The notes under the pieces: generated by a model | Told to the model about the DNA's origin: nothing | What the model saw: the letters and a program-made list of their open reading frames with translations, nothing else | Databases searched by the model: none | In this document: positions 34,061 to 43,105 of the stretch, one piece after another | How positions within the stretch are numbered: the stretch's first letter is position 1 | How the letters are laid out: the number at the start of each line of letters is the position of its first letter | Made by a program: the position numbers and the translations under genes | Assembly: GCA_035649275.1 (NCBI GenBank) | Contig: DASRJW010000134.1 | Coordinates: 1-64,000 of the forward strand | DNA length: 64,000 bases | Origin: Candidatus Krumholzibacteriia bacterium | GTDB lineage: Bacteria > Krumholzibacteriota > Krumholzibacteriia > G020349025 | Reading direction: 5' to 3'

Positions 34061-34906
34061 ATGTCGTTCCGCCGCTTCACCGCCCATCGTGCCGCCGTGG
34101 CTGGCGCCGTCGTCGTCGGCCTGCTGTGGCTCCTGGCGCTCCTCGCCCCCTGGCTCGCTCCTTACGATCCCGCCGGCTTCACCCGGATGGGGCTCGTTCC
34201 TCCCGGCAGCGAGCACTGGCTCGGCACCGACGCGATCGGACGCGACGTGTTTTCCCGCCTCCTCTTCGGCGCCCGCCTTTCTCTCGGCGTCGCCATGCTG
34301 GCCGTCCTGGTGGCGGTCTCCATCGGCACCGCCGTGGGTCTGGTGGCGGGTTTCGCCGGTGGCGCTATGGACACGGCGCTGATGCGCGGCGTCGATCTGT
34401 TGCTGGCCTTCCCGCGTCTGTTCCTGGCGCTCCTCGCCATCGCGCTCTGGGGGCCGTCGATCTGGTTGTTGACCTTGGTTCTCGGCCTCACCGGCTGGAT
34501 GTCCACGGCGCGACTCGTCCGCACCCAGGTGCTCTCCTTGCGTGAGCAGGACTTCGTCACCGCCGGGCGCGCCCTCGGAGTGCCGACGCCGCGCCTTCTC
34601 CTTCGCCACGTGCTGCCGCACTGCACCGCCCCGCTTCTCGTCGCCGCCACCTTGATGGTGGGGAACACCATCCTGGCGGAAAGCGCGCTCTCCTTCCTGG
34701 GCCTCGGTGTGCAGGTGCCGGGGGCGAGCTGGGGGGCGATGCTGAACGAAGCCCGCGGCGAATGGCGGAGCGCCTGGTGGCTCGCCACCTTCCCGGGGCT
34801 CCTGATCACGCTCACCGTTCTCGCCCACAATCTGGTCGGTGACGGTTTGCGCGATCTCCTCGACCCGCGCCTGCCGGTGGGGCCGGAGCGGAGCACGAGC
34901 CCATGA
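34061..34906 (+). CDS. Peptide ABC transporter permease, DppC/OppC type
   Basis: A 281-residue permease. The N-terminal helix is followed by the periplasmic segment HWLGTDAIGRDVFSRLLFGARLSL, diagnostic of DppC/OppC. The coupling loop is DFVTAGRALGVPTPRLLLRHVLPH. Its GAESALSFLGLG-like end (ILAESALSFLGLGVQVPGASWG) is also standard. The ATG is 2 nt after the dppB-type stop; the longer open frame upstream is a shadow of that gene. It overlaps the ATPase gene by 4 nt. Confidence 0.93.
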   Translation: MSFRRFTAHRAAVAGAVVVGLLWLLALLAPWLAPYDPAGFTRMGLVPPGSEHWLGTDAIGRDVFSRLLFGARLSLGVAMLAVLVAVSIGTAVGLVAGFAGGAMDTALMRGVDLLLAFPRLFLALLAIALWGPSIWLLTLVLGLTGWMSTARLVRTQVLSLREQDFVTAGRALGVPTPRLLLRHVLPHCTAPLLVAATLMVGNTILAESALSFLGLGVQVPGASWGAMLNEARGEWRSAWWLATFPGLLITLTVLAHNLVGDGLRDLLDPRLPVGPERSTSP

Positions 34907-35910
34907 GCGCCGCCCGTCCTCTGCGAGCAGAGCCCGAACCGCTCCTCTCGGTCGAGGACCTGCGCACCTGCTTCGAGACCGAAGCCGGGACCTCCCAGGT
35001 TCTCGCCGGGGTGAACCTGCGTCTCGGGCGGGGTGAGGTCTTGGGTCTCGTCGGGGAGTCGGGGAGCGGCAAGACGATGACGGCGCTCTCCATCCTCGGC
35101 CTGGTGCCCGAGCCAGGTCGCATCGTCTCCGGGGAGGTCCGCTTCGACGGCCAGGACTTGCGCCGGCTCGACCGGGAGGCCTTACGGCAGGTACGCGGTC
35201 GCGGCATCGCCATGGTCTTCCAGGAACCGCAAAGCACGCTCAACCCGGTGCGGACCTGCGGCGACCAGATCGGCGAGTTGCTGCGGGAACACCTGAGGAT
35301 GGGTCGGGCGGCTTCCCGAGCCCAGACTCTCGAGCTCCTCCGTTCCGTCCACCTCCCGGATCCGGAGCGTGTGGCGCGCCAGTATCCCCATGAGCTCTCG
35401 GGTGGGATGTGTCGTCGCGTCGCCGTCGCCCTGGCGCTTTCTTGCCAACCCCAGCTTCTCATCGCCGACGAGGCCACGAGCGGCCTGGATCGCACCATCC
35501 AGGCCCAGATCCTCGCCCTCCTGGCGGAGCTCCAGGCGGCGCACGACCTGGCGGTTCTGCACATCACTCATGACCTGGCGGTGGTAGCGGAGACGGCGGC
35601 ACGCGTGGCGGTGATGTATGCCGGGCGGATCGTCGAGACCGGGCCCACCTCGAAGGTGTTCGCGGCACCGGCACATCCTTATACACGGGCGCTCCTCCGG
35701 GCCCGGCCGGGGCTCCTGCTTGCGCCACGACGGCTCGAGCCCATCCCAGGTGTGGCGCCCGATCCCCGCAACCTGCCCTCCCACTGTCCCTTCCAGGCGC
35801 GCTGCCCGTTCCGGGTGGAACGCTGCCTGCAACAGGATCCGGAACCCCGGTGGCTCGGTCCGGAGCACTGGAGCCGCTGTTTCGTCGACTTGCCCGGAGC
35901 GGTTGGATGA
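34903..35910 (+). CDS. Peptide ABC transporter ATPase, DppD/OppD type
   Basis: A 335-residue ABC ATPase. Walker A is GESGSGKT, the signature LSGGM (followed by CRR instead of the usual RQR), and Walker B LLIADEATSGLD. The C-terminal oligopeptide-type extension carries the cysteine cluster RNLPSHCPFQARCPFRVERCLQQ, which in DppD/OppD binds an Fe-S cluster. No second ATPase (DppF/OppF) follows, so the transporter either uses a homodimer or borrows a partner encoded elsewhere. It overlaps the permease by ATGA and is the last gene of the unit. Confidence 0.93.
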   Translation: MSAARPLRAEPEPLLSVEDLRTCFETEAGTSQVLAGVNLRLGRGEVLGLVGESGSGKTMTALSILGLVPEPGRIVSGEVRFDGQDLRRLDREALRQVRGRGIAMVFQEPQSTLNPVRTCGDQIGELLREHLRMGRAASRAQTLELLRSVHLPDPERVARQYPHELSGGMCRRVAVALALSCQPQLLIADEATSGLDRTIQAQILALLAELQAAHDLAVLHITHDLAVVAETAARVAVMYAGRIVETGPTSKVFAAPAHPYTRALLRARPGLLLAPRRLEPIPGVAPDPRNLPSHCPFQARCPFRVERCLQQDPEPRWLGPEHWSRCFVDLPGAVG

Positions 35911-35996
35911 AACCCGACCGCCGCTCGGCGGAGATCTTCGCTGGGTCCGGAAGCCGTCCTGCCTGGACTCTCGTAACCTGCATCGGCACCAAGCGA

Positions 35997-36025
35997 TTGA
36001 CACCACCCGAGGGGGGACCTATATT
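35997..36025 (+). promoter_or_regulatory. Near-consensus sigma70 promoter of the surface operon
   Basis: TTGACA (35997-36002) and TATATT (36020-36025) are spaced by exactly 17 nt, with a run of six G in the spacer. The same -35, -10 and spacing recur at 44903-44931. In so GC-rich a genome a chance match of this quality is unlikely. The predicted start of transcription is near 36032. Confidence 0.8.
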
Positions 36026-36087
36026 GCTGGGGCCCACGCGAGGCTCCCGGCATTTCCGATAGGCCCAATGCCTTCGTGGCTGAGGCT

Positions 36088-36160
36088 AAGAGAGTTCGAT
36101 CGCCGACCCCCACCGGCAGACCGAGCCCGGAGGTCTTCATCGACTCTCTTTCTTTGTTTC
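36088..36160 (+). terminator. Terminator-like hairpin in the leader (candidate attenuator)
   Basis: 36088-36100 pairs with 36139-36150 over 12 bp (T36095 bulged), and a 5-bp inner stem (36118-36122 with 36132-36136) sits inside. The descending arm runs directly into a pyrimidine tract with TTTCTTTGTTTC. Being downstream of the promoter and 140 nt before the start codon, it would end transcription early unless refolded. Confidence 0.5.
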
Positions 36161-36298
36161 TGAAAGCAAGTGAAGGCGGCTCGGCGCTGGGGTCGCAGTC
36201 GAGCCTCTCGCACGGCATGGTGAGCAAGTCGCTTTTTCCCCCGCGGCCCGCAGGAATCGATGCATCTGCCGGAGTCACGAGAGGGGAGTGAGCGAGTG

Positions 36299-39295
36299 AT
36301 GGCCAGACTGCTCCGCACCGTGGCGCTGCGGTGTGCGTCTGTCCTTGGTGCGGTGGTGCTCGCAAGTCTGCCGGCGCAGGCGCAGCAGGCCGCGGTGGGT
36401 TCCATCAAGGGCACCATCGTCGACCGCGAGACCAACAAGCCTCTCGATTTCAGCAACATCATCATCCTCGGCACCACCATGGGTGCCATGGCGCGCAACG
36501 GCGGGCAATTCACCATCAATCTCGTCCCCGTCGGCACCTATCAGGTGAAGGCCAGCTTCGTCGGCTACGATCCGATGACGATGAGCGACGTGCGGGTGGA
36601 TGCCAACAAGGCCACGCTGATCGACTTCCACCTGAAGAAGGGCGTGGCCGGTGTGGTGCAGACGATCACCGTCACCAGCGAAGCCCACAAGGTGGACGTC
36701 AAGGCCTCCGACACCTCCCATGTGACCACGGACAAAGAGATCCTCTCGCTCCCCGTCGACGAGTGGGCGGAGGGGGCGGCGCTCAACACCGGCGTCGTCG
36801 TCCAGGGCGGCGAGCTGCACGTGCGCGGCGGCCGCTCCGGCGAGTTGTCCGTACGGATCGACGGCGTCCCGGTGGACGACCCGCTCTCCGGCGGCAGCGT
36901 CGACCTGGGCCTGCTCTCGGTGGCGCAGCAGGAGCTGATCACGGGCGGCATGGACGCCGAGTACGGCAACGCCTCGTCGGGGGTCCTCAATTTCACCACC
37001 CGTTCCGGGGGCCGCAACTTCGAGGGCAACTTCCGCTTCACCACCGACGACTACGGCCGCGCCGACAAGACCTTCCAGAACTACGACCGCTACTCTCTCG
37101 GCTTCGGCGGGCCGACACCGTTCCGGGACCTGACCTACTACGTGTCCGGCGAAGCGACCTTCGTGGACGGGGAGTTCTTGAGCACCAAGAGGTACCCCGA
37201 GCACGAGTGGATGGGGATCACCTTCAAGGAGCGGGTGGATTCGGACTTCCGCACCCAGGGCCGCCTGGATTGGAAGCTGCCCAAGGGCGTGAAGATGTCC
37301 GGCGAGATGACCCTCTCCCAGTCCAAGAATGATCCCTACTTCCACAACTGGACCACCGAGGGCTACCCGGCGAAGGTCCTCACCTACCAGTCGCTGCGGC
37401 CGAATCGTTTCAAGCGCGGCTACTTCCTCCCCTCGGGCAACGTCACGGTGTTCGACGGTCCCTGGCGCCAGACCGCGGCGACCGCCAGCTTCGTGCCCAT
37501 CGAGGAGGATGGGAACTGTGTCTACTGTCTGGTGCCGACGGCAGAGAACGCCACCATCCGTGCCGTGCGCGTCCTCGACACCCAGGGCAGGATCAACTAC
37601 GCCGTCATCGACTTCCTCATGTTCGAGGGCTGGCAGAATCCCTCCAGCACCTGGGTCCCGGATCTGGAAGGGGCGGTGGGAGACACCAACAAGGCCTACT
37701 ACAACTCCGCCGAGCACAGCTCGACGACGGAGAACAACAGCCAGCAGCTCAAGTGGACGTTGACCCACACGCTGTCGCCCAAGACCTTCTACGAGGTCAA
37801 GCTCTCCCGCCTCGCCTTCGACGTCACCAGCACGGTCAACGGTCAGGCGCCGGCGGACTTCGCCAGCGCCCGCCAGTTCATCTGGGTGCCGGGCCGGGGC
37901 CCGCAGCGTCTGGGGAACGTGGACTTCTACACCGACCCGAAGGTGCCTTTCTTCGTCACCGCCTACGATCGGCCCTTCTACAGCCGGCGCAACACCGTGA
38001 CCTATCTCATGCGCAGCGACATCACCTCGCAGCATTGGCGGGGGCACCGGCTCAAGGGCGGCCTGCTGGTGGAGTACAACGACCTGGATCAGTCGCAGCT
38101 GAACTCGCCGGCCCTGCAGCAGCAGTATCTCGACCCCCCGGGCCTGGGGCGGAATGTCTTCCACAACTTCAACCCCGAGGGCTCCTTCTACGTCCAGGAC
38201 CGCTGGGAGTACGAAGGCATGGTGGTGAACGGCGGCGTCCGCTTCGACTTCTTCTCCCCCGGCTCGGGGATCGGCGTCCAGATCCACAGCGACGAGATCC
38301 CCCGCGACGTGCAGCGCTGGCAGACGCAGTGGAGCCCCCGGCTCGGGCTCGCCTTCCCGATCACCGACCGGGACGTGTTCAACTTCCACTACGGGCGCTT
38401 CATCCAGTTCCCGGAGAAGAACTTCATCTTCGCCTCCCAGGACGTGAACCAAGCGCTGGGAACGCTGGGGAACCCGAACCTGGAGCCGGAGACCTCTATC
38501 GCCTACCAGGCGGGGATCCACCACCAGTTCACCAACAACGTCTCGGCGCAGTTCGCCCTGTTCAACAAGGATTACTATGGTCTGGTGTCGTCCATCGAGA
38601 TCACTGACGACTCCACCGGGACGCAGAACTTCCGCTATGTGAACCGGGCCTTCGCCAGCAGCCGCGGCGTCGAGCTCGGGGTGCGGCGCGCCTTCGCCAA
38701 CAACTTCGCCCTCGAGGTGTCCTACACCTTCTCCTACGCCGATGGCGTCTCCTCCAACCCGGACTTCGGCCGCCAGGCGGCGGGGTTCTCCTACATCCCC
38801 ACCGGCGAGCTGCCCCTGGACTGGGACCAGCGCCACACGGTGAACACGACGCTCACCCTGGCCAAGGCCGGCGACTGGTCCACCAGCTTCGTCTACTCCT
38901 ATGGCAGCGGCCTGCCGTGGACGCCGTTCTTCCGCTTCGAGAAGAAGCAGGATCCGACGCTGGAGAACTCGCGGCGCTACCCGGCCACCAACATCATCAA
39001 CTTCCGGGGCGAGAAGTTCTTCCGCGTCTACGGGCAGAACCTGCGCATCTTCCTCGACGGGCGCAACTTGCTCGACGACCGCGTGGTCGTGAGCCTCCAG
39101 GGCAACGGCGTGACACCGGGGCTCCGGGACGCCACCTCGGCCTACGTGCCCTATGCCACCGAGATCGGCCAGTTCGGCGGCGCTTATCTGCAGGACACCG
39201 ACCAGGATGGCAGCGACGAGTTCTACCCGGTGAACGACCCCACCGTGTTCGGACAACGCCGATACTTCCGCCTCGGCCTGGGCTTCGAGTTCTAG
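36299..39295 (+). CDS. TonB-dependent receptor with carboxypeptidase-regulatory domain
   Basis: A 998-residue outer-membrane protein. A signal peptide (ASVLGAVVLASLPAQAQ) leads to a carboxypeptidase-regulatory/CnaB-like domain (about 32-110: GSIKGTIVDRETNKPLDFSNI), a plug domain with the receptor phrase LHVRGGRSGELSVRIDGVPVDDP, and a large beta-barrel ending in the aromatic YFRLGLGFEF. Receptors of this SusC/OmpA-like type import glycans, peptides or metal complexes, or secrete partners, using TonB-ExbBD energy. The start is the ATG at 36299, about 11 nt after GAGGGGAG. It is first in an operon with a secreted protein and PorV. The substrate is not evident. Confidence 0.85.
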   Translation: MARLLRTVALRCASVLGAVVLASLPAQAQQAAVGSIKGTIVDRETNKPLDFSNIIILGTTMGAMARNGGQFTINLVPVGTYQVKASFVGYDPMTMSDVRVDANKATLIDFHLKKGVAGVVQTITVTSEAHKVDVKASDTSHVTTDKEILSLPVDEWAEGAALNTGVVVQGGELHVRGGRSGELSVRIDGVPVDDPLSGGSVDLGLLSVAQQELITGGMDAEYGNASSGVLNFTTRSGGRNFEGNFRFTTDDYGRADKTFQNYDRYSLGFGGPTPFRDLTYYVSGEATFVDGEFLSTKRYPEHEWMGITFKERVDSDFRTQGRLDWKLPKGVKMSGEMTLSQSKNDPYFHNWTTEGYPAKVLTYQSLRPNRFKRGYFLPSGNVTVFDGPWRQTAATASFVPIEEDGNCVYCLVPTAENATIRAVRVLDTQGRINYAVIDFLMFEGWQNPSSTWVPDLEGAVGDTNKAYYNSAEHSSTTENNSQQLKWTLTHTLSPKTFYEVKLSRLAFDVTSTVNGQAPADFASARQFIWVPGRGPQRLGNVDFYTDPKVPFFVTAYDRPFYSRRNTVTYLMRSDITSQHWRGHRLKGGLLVEYNDLDQSQLNSPALQQQYLDPPGLGRNVFHNFNPEGSFYVQDRWEYEGMVVNGGVRFDFFSPGSGIGVQIHSDEIPRDVQRWQTQWSPRLGLAFPITDRDVFNFHYGRFIQFPEKNFIFASQDVNQALGTLGNPNLEPETSIAYQAGIHHQFTNNVSAQFALFNKDYYGLVSSIEITDDSTGTQNFRYVNRAFASSRGVELGVRRAFANNFALEVSYTFSYADGVSSNPDFGRQAAGFSYIPTGELPLDWDQRHTVNTTLTLAKAGDWSTSFVYSYGSGLPWTPFFRFEKKQDPTLENSRRYPATNIINFRGEKFFRVYGQNLRIFLDGRNLLDDRVVVSLQGNGVTPGLRDATSAYVPYATEIGQFGGAYLQDTDQDGSDEFYPVNDPTVFGQRRYFRLGLGFEF

Positions 39296-39342
39296 AAGAT
39301 GCGGCGCCGCGTGACGGCGGCGACTTCGGAAAGGCGAGAACG

Positions 39343-42015
39343 ATGAGGCTAGACACACGCAAAGGGTTCCAGGCCGCAGCGGCGCTCGTCCTGTTCCTCG
39401 GCGTCGCCTCGCGCGCCTCCGCACGCGGGAACTTCGAACTGCCCGCGGATCTCCTCGACACCAACCGCTATCCGGGGATGCGGGGGATCATAGAGCTGGA
39501 CGGCAAGAACGTGCACAACTGCGGCAACGTGCTCGTGCACGTCGCCAACTTCGGCATCATCGGTTCGGCCCCGGGTTCGCGCAACGCCTTCGAGAGCGCC
39601 CCCTCGGCGCAATGGCCCGCGGGCAGCGAAACCGAGTACCTCTATATCGCCGGTCTGTGGATCGGGGCCGAGAAGAATGCCGAGAAGGCGGTGACCACCG
39701 CCGCCTTCCAGATCGAGTTCCGCCCCGGCCTCTCGGAGCTCGACCACATCTACCAGACCCGCGAGCTGGCCCCCGGCGGGGCGCGCAAGCCCGCCCCCAA
39801 CGCCGACGACGACGGCGACAAGAAGATCGACGAGGACTGGCTCGACAGCCGGGACAACGACGGCGACGGGCGCATCGACGAGGACTTCGCCGGCATCTCC
39901 AACCAGATGTTCTTCTGCGAGTACAGCGACATCGATCCCAACATCAAGCAGCGCTGGCCGGAGCACGTGCCCCTGGAGTTCAAGGTGCAGCAGTCGTCGT
40001 TGTGCTGGGAAGACAAGCTCATCGACGATTTCATCGCCTTCGACTACAAGCTCATCAACAACACCGCGAACGAGACGCCCATCTACAACGTTTACATCGG
40101 CTTCTTCGCCGACTGCGACATCGGTCCGCGCAACCGCGAGCAGGTCTCGGACGACGACTATGCCGGCTTCTGGGAGGGCATCGAGAGCGCCCGCCTGGGT
40201 CTGGCGACGAAAAACGTCAAGATCTCCATTGGCTACATGTTCGACGACGACGGCGACGAGGGCGTGTCGGAGGGCTACGTGGGCATCATGTTCCTCGGCG
40301 CCCAGGATCCGAGCGCCGAGGCCGCGGGCGCCACCATCAGCCTGCGCAACTTCCGCTTCTTCTCCGGCTCGGCGGGCTTCGAGCAGGGCGGCGACCCGAA
40401 CAACGACGACGAACGCTACCGCGTCCTCGACGGCACGGCGCCGAAGTCGCTGCCGCCGGCCGACGCGGTCACCGGCCTCAGGCCCGAACAGATCGCCAAG
40501 AAGAAGGACGACTACCGCATGCTCGTCTCCGCCGGGCCTTTCGCCGAGGTGGGGCCGGGCGAGACCCTGGGCTTCCAGGCGGCGCTGGTGATCGGCCGCT
40601 TCTTCGACGGCATGATCGAGAACGCCAAGCAGGCGCAGCTCACCTACGACGGTGTCTACCTCGACTGCGACGAGGACCCGAGCACCGGCATGCTCGGCCG
40701 CGAGACCCCGGTGTGTGGGCCGGCTCTCCTGGGCCACCCGCCGTTCCGCATCAATCCCTGCGACAGTCTCTGCGACTTCGCGCCGCCGTCGGACGAGAGG
40801 TGCTACGTCACCGTCCCGGCGGAAGGCTGCGAGTGGATCAACGGCGACTGCGAGCTCGAACGGCAGACGAACTTGCCCACCGGGGTGGACGGCCGGGAGT
40901 GCCTCATCCACTGGCTGGTGAGCACGGCGCCGCCGCCGCCGCGCATGCGCCTGGTGGGGAGCGAGAACCGCACCGACGTGCTCTGGGACAACTTCAGCGA
41001 AACGACCCCGGATCTACGGCTCAACGTCCTGGACTTCGAGTCCTTCCGCATCTGGCGCGCCGACAACTGGACGCGCCCGCTGGGCACGGACGTCAACACC
41101 GGCCCCGGGTCGAGCCTGTGGATGCTGCTGGCGGAGTACGATCTGCCGCGGAACATCGTCGGTTCCAACACCGGCCTCGACAACATCCGCTACGCGCCGA
41201 ACATCCCGGACGCGGCGGTGGAGTTCTACCGCGAGTGGTTCGCGGCCCATCCCTTCCTCGATGCGCCGGACCTGCCCGGGTTTTCACCGGACCAGCGGGA
41301 CACGGCGAAGGCGCTCGCCAAGGGCACGCGGTACTACCGCTACTCCGATCCGCCCTTCAAGACCACGGGGTGCATCAACAACGCCTCGAACCCCAACGAC
41401 TGCGTCACCATCGCCTGTCCCGCCGACGGCAAGTGCCCCCCGGTGGTGACCGGCAGCGCCCAGGTGCTGACGCGCTGCAATACCGAAGGCATGTGCCAGG
41501 AGGTGGCGCCGCCGCCGCACAGCGGAGCCCACTACTTCTATAGCGTCACCGCCACGGACCACAAGCTGGACGACACCAACGGGGACGGGGTGTACGAGGT
41601 GGTCGGGCCCGGTCTGGCGGGGGATCCGAACTCGAGCTTCGTCTACATCAATCCGCCGACCAACGCCCTGGAATCGGCGCAGTTCGATCAGGCCAGCGAC
41701 GAGATCTACGTCGTGCCCAACCCGGCCACGGCGAAGTCGCTCTCCGACTGGCAACTGCAGCCCAACAACGACGATCCCACCGGGCTCAAGGTCGAGTTCC
41801 ATCACCTGCCGGCCAAGCGGGGTACGGTCACCGTCTACACCCTGGCGGGCGACATGGTGATCGAGTTGCCTTTCGATGGCTCGGCAGGGGACGGGTCGCT
41901 GGCCTGGGACCTCCTGTCGCGCAACGGGCAGGAAGTGACCAGCGGCGTTTATCTCTTCTCCGTGGAAGCCGACGGCTTCGACCGTTTCGTCGGCAAGTTC
42001 GTGGTGATCCGATAG
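39343..42015 (+). CDS. Large secreted protein with Asp-rich repeats and T9SS/FlgD-like C terminus
   Basis: An 890-residue exported protein. A signal peptide (FQAAAALVLFLGVASRASA) is followed at about 150-185 by two DxDGDxxxDED motifs (DDDGDKKIDED, DNDGDGRIDED) like calcium-binding thrombospondin-3 or dockerin loops. A long Cys-containing body has no enzymatic motif. The chain ends in a FlgD-like Ig domain (VTVYTLAGDMVIELPF, then SGVYLFSVEADG). Cysteine pairs cluster at about 470-530 and 680-720, suggesting disulfides. It probably sits on the cell surface, carried out with help from the PorV protein encoded next. It is 47 nt after the TonB receptor. Confidence 0.78.
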   Translation: MRLDTRKGFQAAAALVLFLGVASRASARGNFELPADLLDTNRYPGMRGIIELDGKNVHNCGNVLVHVANFGIIGSAPGSRNAFESAPSAQWPAGSETEYLYIAGLWIGAEKNAEKAVTTAAFQIEFRPGLSELDHIYQTRELAPGGARKPAPNADDDGDKKIDEDWLDSRDNDGDGRIDEDFAGISNQMFFCEYSDIDPNIKQRWPEHVPLEFKVQQSSLCWEDKLIDDFIAFDYKLINNTANETPIYNVYIGFFADCDIGPRNREQVSDDDYAGFWEGIESARLGLATKNVKISIGYMFDDDGDEGVSEGYVGIMFLGAQDPSAEAAGATISLRNFRFFSGSAGFEQGGDPNNDDERYRVLDGTAPKSLPPADAVTGLRPEQIAKKKDDYRMLVSAGPFAEVGPGETLGFQAALVIGRFFDGMIENAKQAQLTYDGVYLDCDEDPSTGMLGRETPVCGPALLGHPPFRINPCDSLCDFAPPSDERCYVTVPAEGCEWINGDCELERQTNLPTGVDGRECLIHWLVSTAPPPPRMRLVGSENRTDVLWDNFSETTPDLRLNVLDFESFRIWRADNWTRPLGTDVNTGPGSSLWMLLAEYDLPRNIVGSNTGLDNIRYAPNIPDAAVEFYREWFAAHPFLDAPDLPGFSPDQRDTAKALAKGTRYYRYSDPPFKTTGCINNASNPNDCVTIACPADGKCPPVVTGSAQVLTRCNTEGMCQEVAPPPHSGAHYFYSVTATDHKLDDTNGDGVYEVVGPGLAGDPNSSFVYINPPTNALESAQFDQASDEIYVVPNPATAKSLSDWQLQPNNDDPTGLKVEFHHLPAKRGTVTVYTLAGDMVIELPFDGSAGDGSLAWDLLSRNGQEVTSGVYLFSVEADGFDRFVGKFVVIR

Positions 42016-42071
42016 GGCTGGCAACGGTTCAGTCGGTGGCAGGTGGTGGCCACCCGGTCTGGAGGTCGAAG

Positions 42072-43007
42072 GTGAAACGAGTCCTGGCGCTGGCCCTCGT
42101 CGGAGCCGTGTTGCCGCAGGCCGCGGCGGCTTCGGATGTCTTCGAGAAGGTCGGCACCTATGCAGCCCAGTTCCTGAAGATCGGCGTCAGCGCCCGTGCC
42201 ACCGGCATGGGCAGCGCCTTCACGGCGGTGGCCGACGACGCCTCGGCTGCCTTTTGGAACCCCGCCGGACTGGTGGACGTGCAGGGCACGGTGATCGCCC
42301 TGCACCATTCCGAATGGCCGGCGGACATCAACCTGGACTATGCGAACTACACCTTCGCTCCGGCCTTCGTCCGCGGCAAGGTGTCGCTCCATGCCCGCGG
42401 TCTGACCATGGATCCCCAGGTGGTGCGCACCGTCTTCCGTCAAGACGGCACCGGCGAGATGTTCGACTCCGGCGACATGTCGTTCGGGCTCTCCTACGCC
42501 CGCTACTTCACCGACAAGTTCTCCGCCGGAGTCACCGTCTCCTGGGTGCACATGGGTCTCGCCGACCGCTCGGTGAACCAGGTGGTGGGGGATTTCGGTC
42601 TGCAGTACCGCATCGGGATCCGCGGCATGAAGCTGGGGATGATGGTGCAGAGCATCGGCTCCGAGGTGGACTTCGATAATCGCCCTTCGAAGCTCCCCAC
42701 GGTCTTCAAGGTCGGTCTGTCAGTGGACGCTTACCGGGCGGGCCCGCACGCCATCATCGGCGTCGGCGAGTTCTCCCATCCGTCGGACAACCAGGAGCAC
42801 GAGAACTTCGGCATCGAGTACTCGTACAACAAGTTCTTGTTCCTGCGCTCGGGCTACAACGTGAACTTCGACGCCGAGAGCTTTGCCGCCGGCGCTGGCA
42901 TCGCGCTGCAGACCAGCCAGTCCACCAGCGTCGACGTCGACTACTCGTTCGTGGACATGGCGGCGCTGGGCAGTGTGCACCGCGTTTCCCTCGGGTTCCG
43001 TTACTGA
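42072..43007 (+). CDS. PorV/PorQ-family outer-membrane protein
   Basis: A 311-residue beta-barrel protein of the FadL-like PorV/PorQ group. A signal peptide precedes the family's N-terminal phrase, here FLKIGVSARATGMGSAFTAVADDASAAFWNPAGL. Alternating beta strands follow and the chain ends in aromatic VSLGFRY. In type IX secretion PorV carries C-terminally tagged cargo from the translocon to the attachment complex. I use the GTG at 42072, which has GGAGGT at 5 nt and the signal peptide directly behind it. Placed directly after a gene with a sorting-type C terminus, it supports a T9SS-like export route. Confidence 0.85.
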   Translation: MKRVLALALVGAVLPQAAAASDVFEKVGTYAAQFLKIGVSARATGMGSAFTAVADDASAAFWNPAGLVDVQGTVIALHHSEWPADINLDYANYTFAPAFVRGKVSLHARGLTMDPQVVRTVFRQDGTGEMFDSGDMSFGLSYARYFTDKFSAGVTVSWVHMGLADRSVNQVVGDFGLQYRIGIRGMKLGMMVQSIGSEVDFDNRPSKLPTVFKVGLSVDAYRAGPHAIIGVGEFSHPSDNQEHENFGIEYSYNKFLFLRSGYNVNFDAESFAAGAGIALQTSQSTSVDVDYSFVDMAALGSVHRVSLGFRY

Positions 43008-43105
43008 GGCGCGCCGCGGCACGGACTCGTTTCGGGACCCGCCTGACCATCCGGGCGGGTCCTTTGTTTCCACCCTCGCCGGCCAGGCGCAGAGAGGGGC
43101 GGTGT

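Larger units (their letters stand above)
35911..36298. other. 388-bp intergenic region: promoter and long leader
   Basis: It holds the promoter at 35997-36025 and a leader of about 267 nt before the TonB-receptor start. The leader has a small hairpin (arms GGCATT 36049-36054 and AATGCC 36067-36072) and the terminator-like structure at 36088-36160. Further downstream there is a T-rich patch near 36230-36236. No coding sequence is supported. Confidence 0.6.

Noticed and set aside
36032-36298. Cobalamin riboswitch before the TonB receptor
   Set aside because: A GC-rich segment near 36121-36134 faintly recalls the B12 box, but the other conserved elements and the pairing order are absent.
36275-39424. 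Long open frame (about 1049 codons) on the minus strand opposite the TonB receptor
   Set aside because: It mirrors the codon phase of a well-supported gene, lacks domains and is Val/Gly/Arg/Glu-rich like other antisense shadows in GC-rich DNA.
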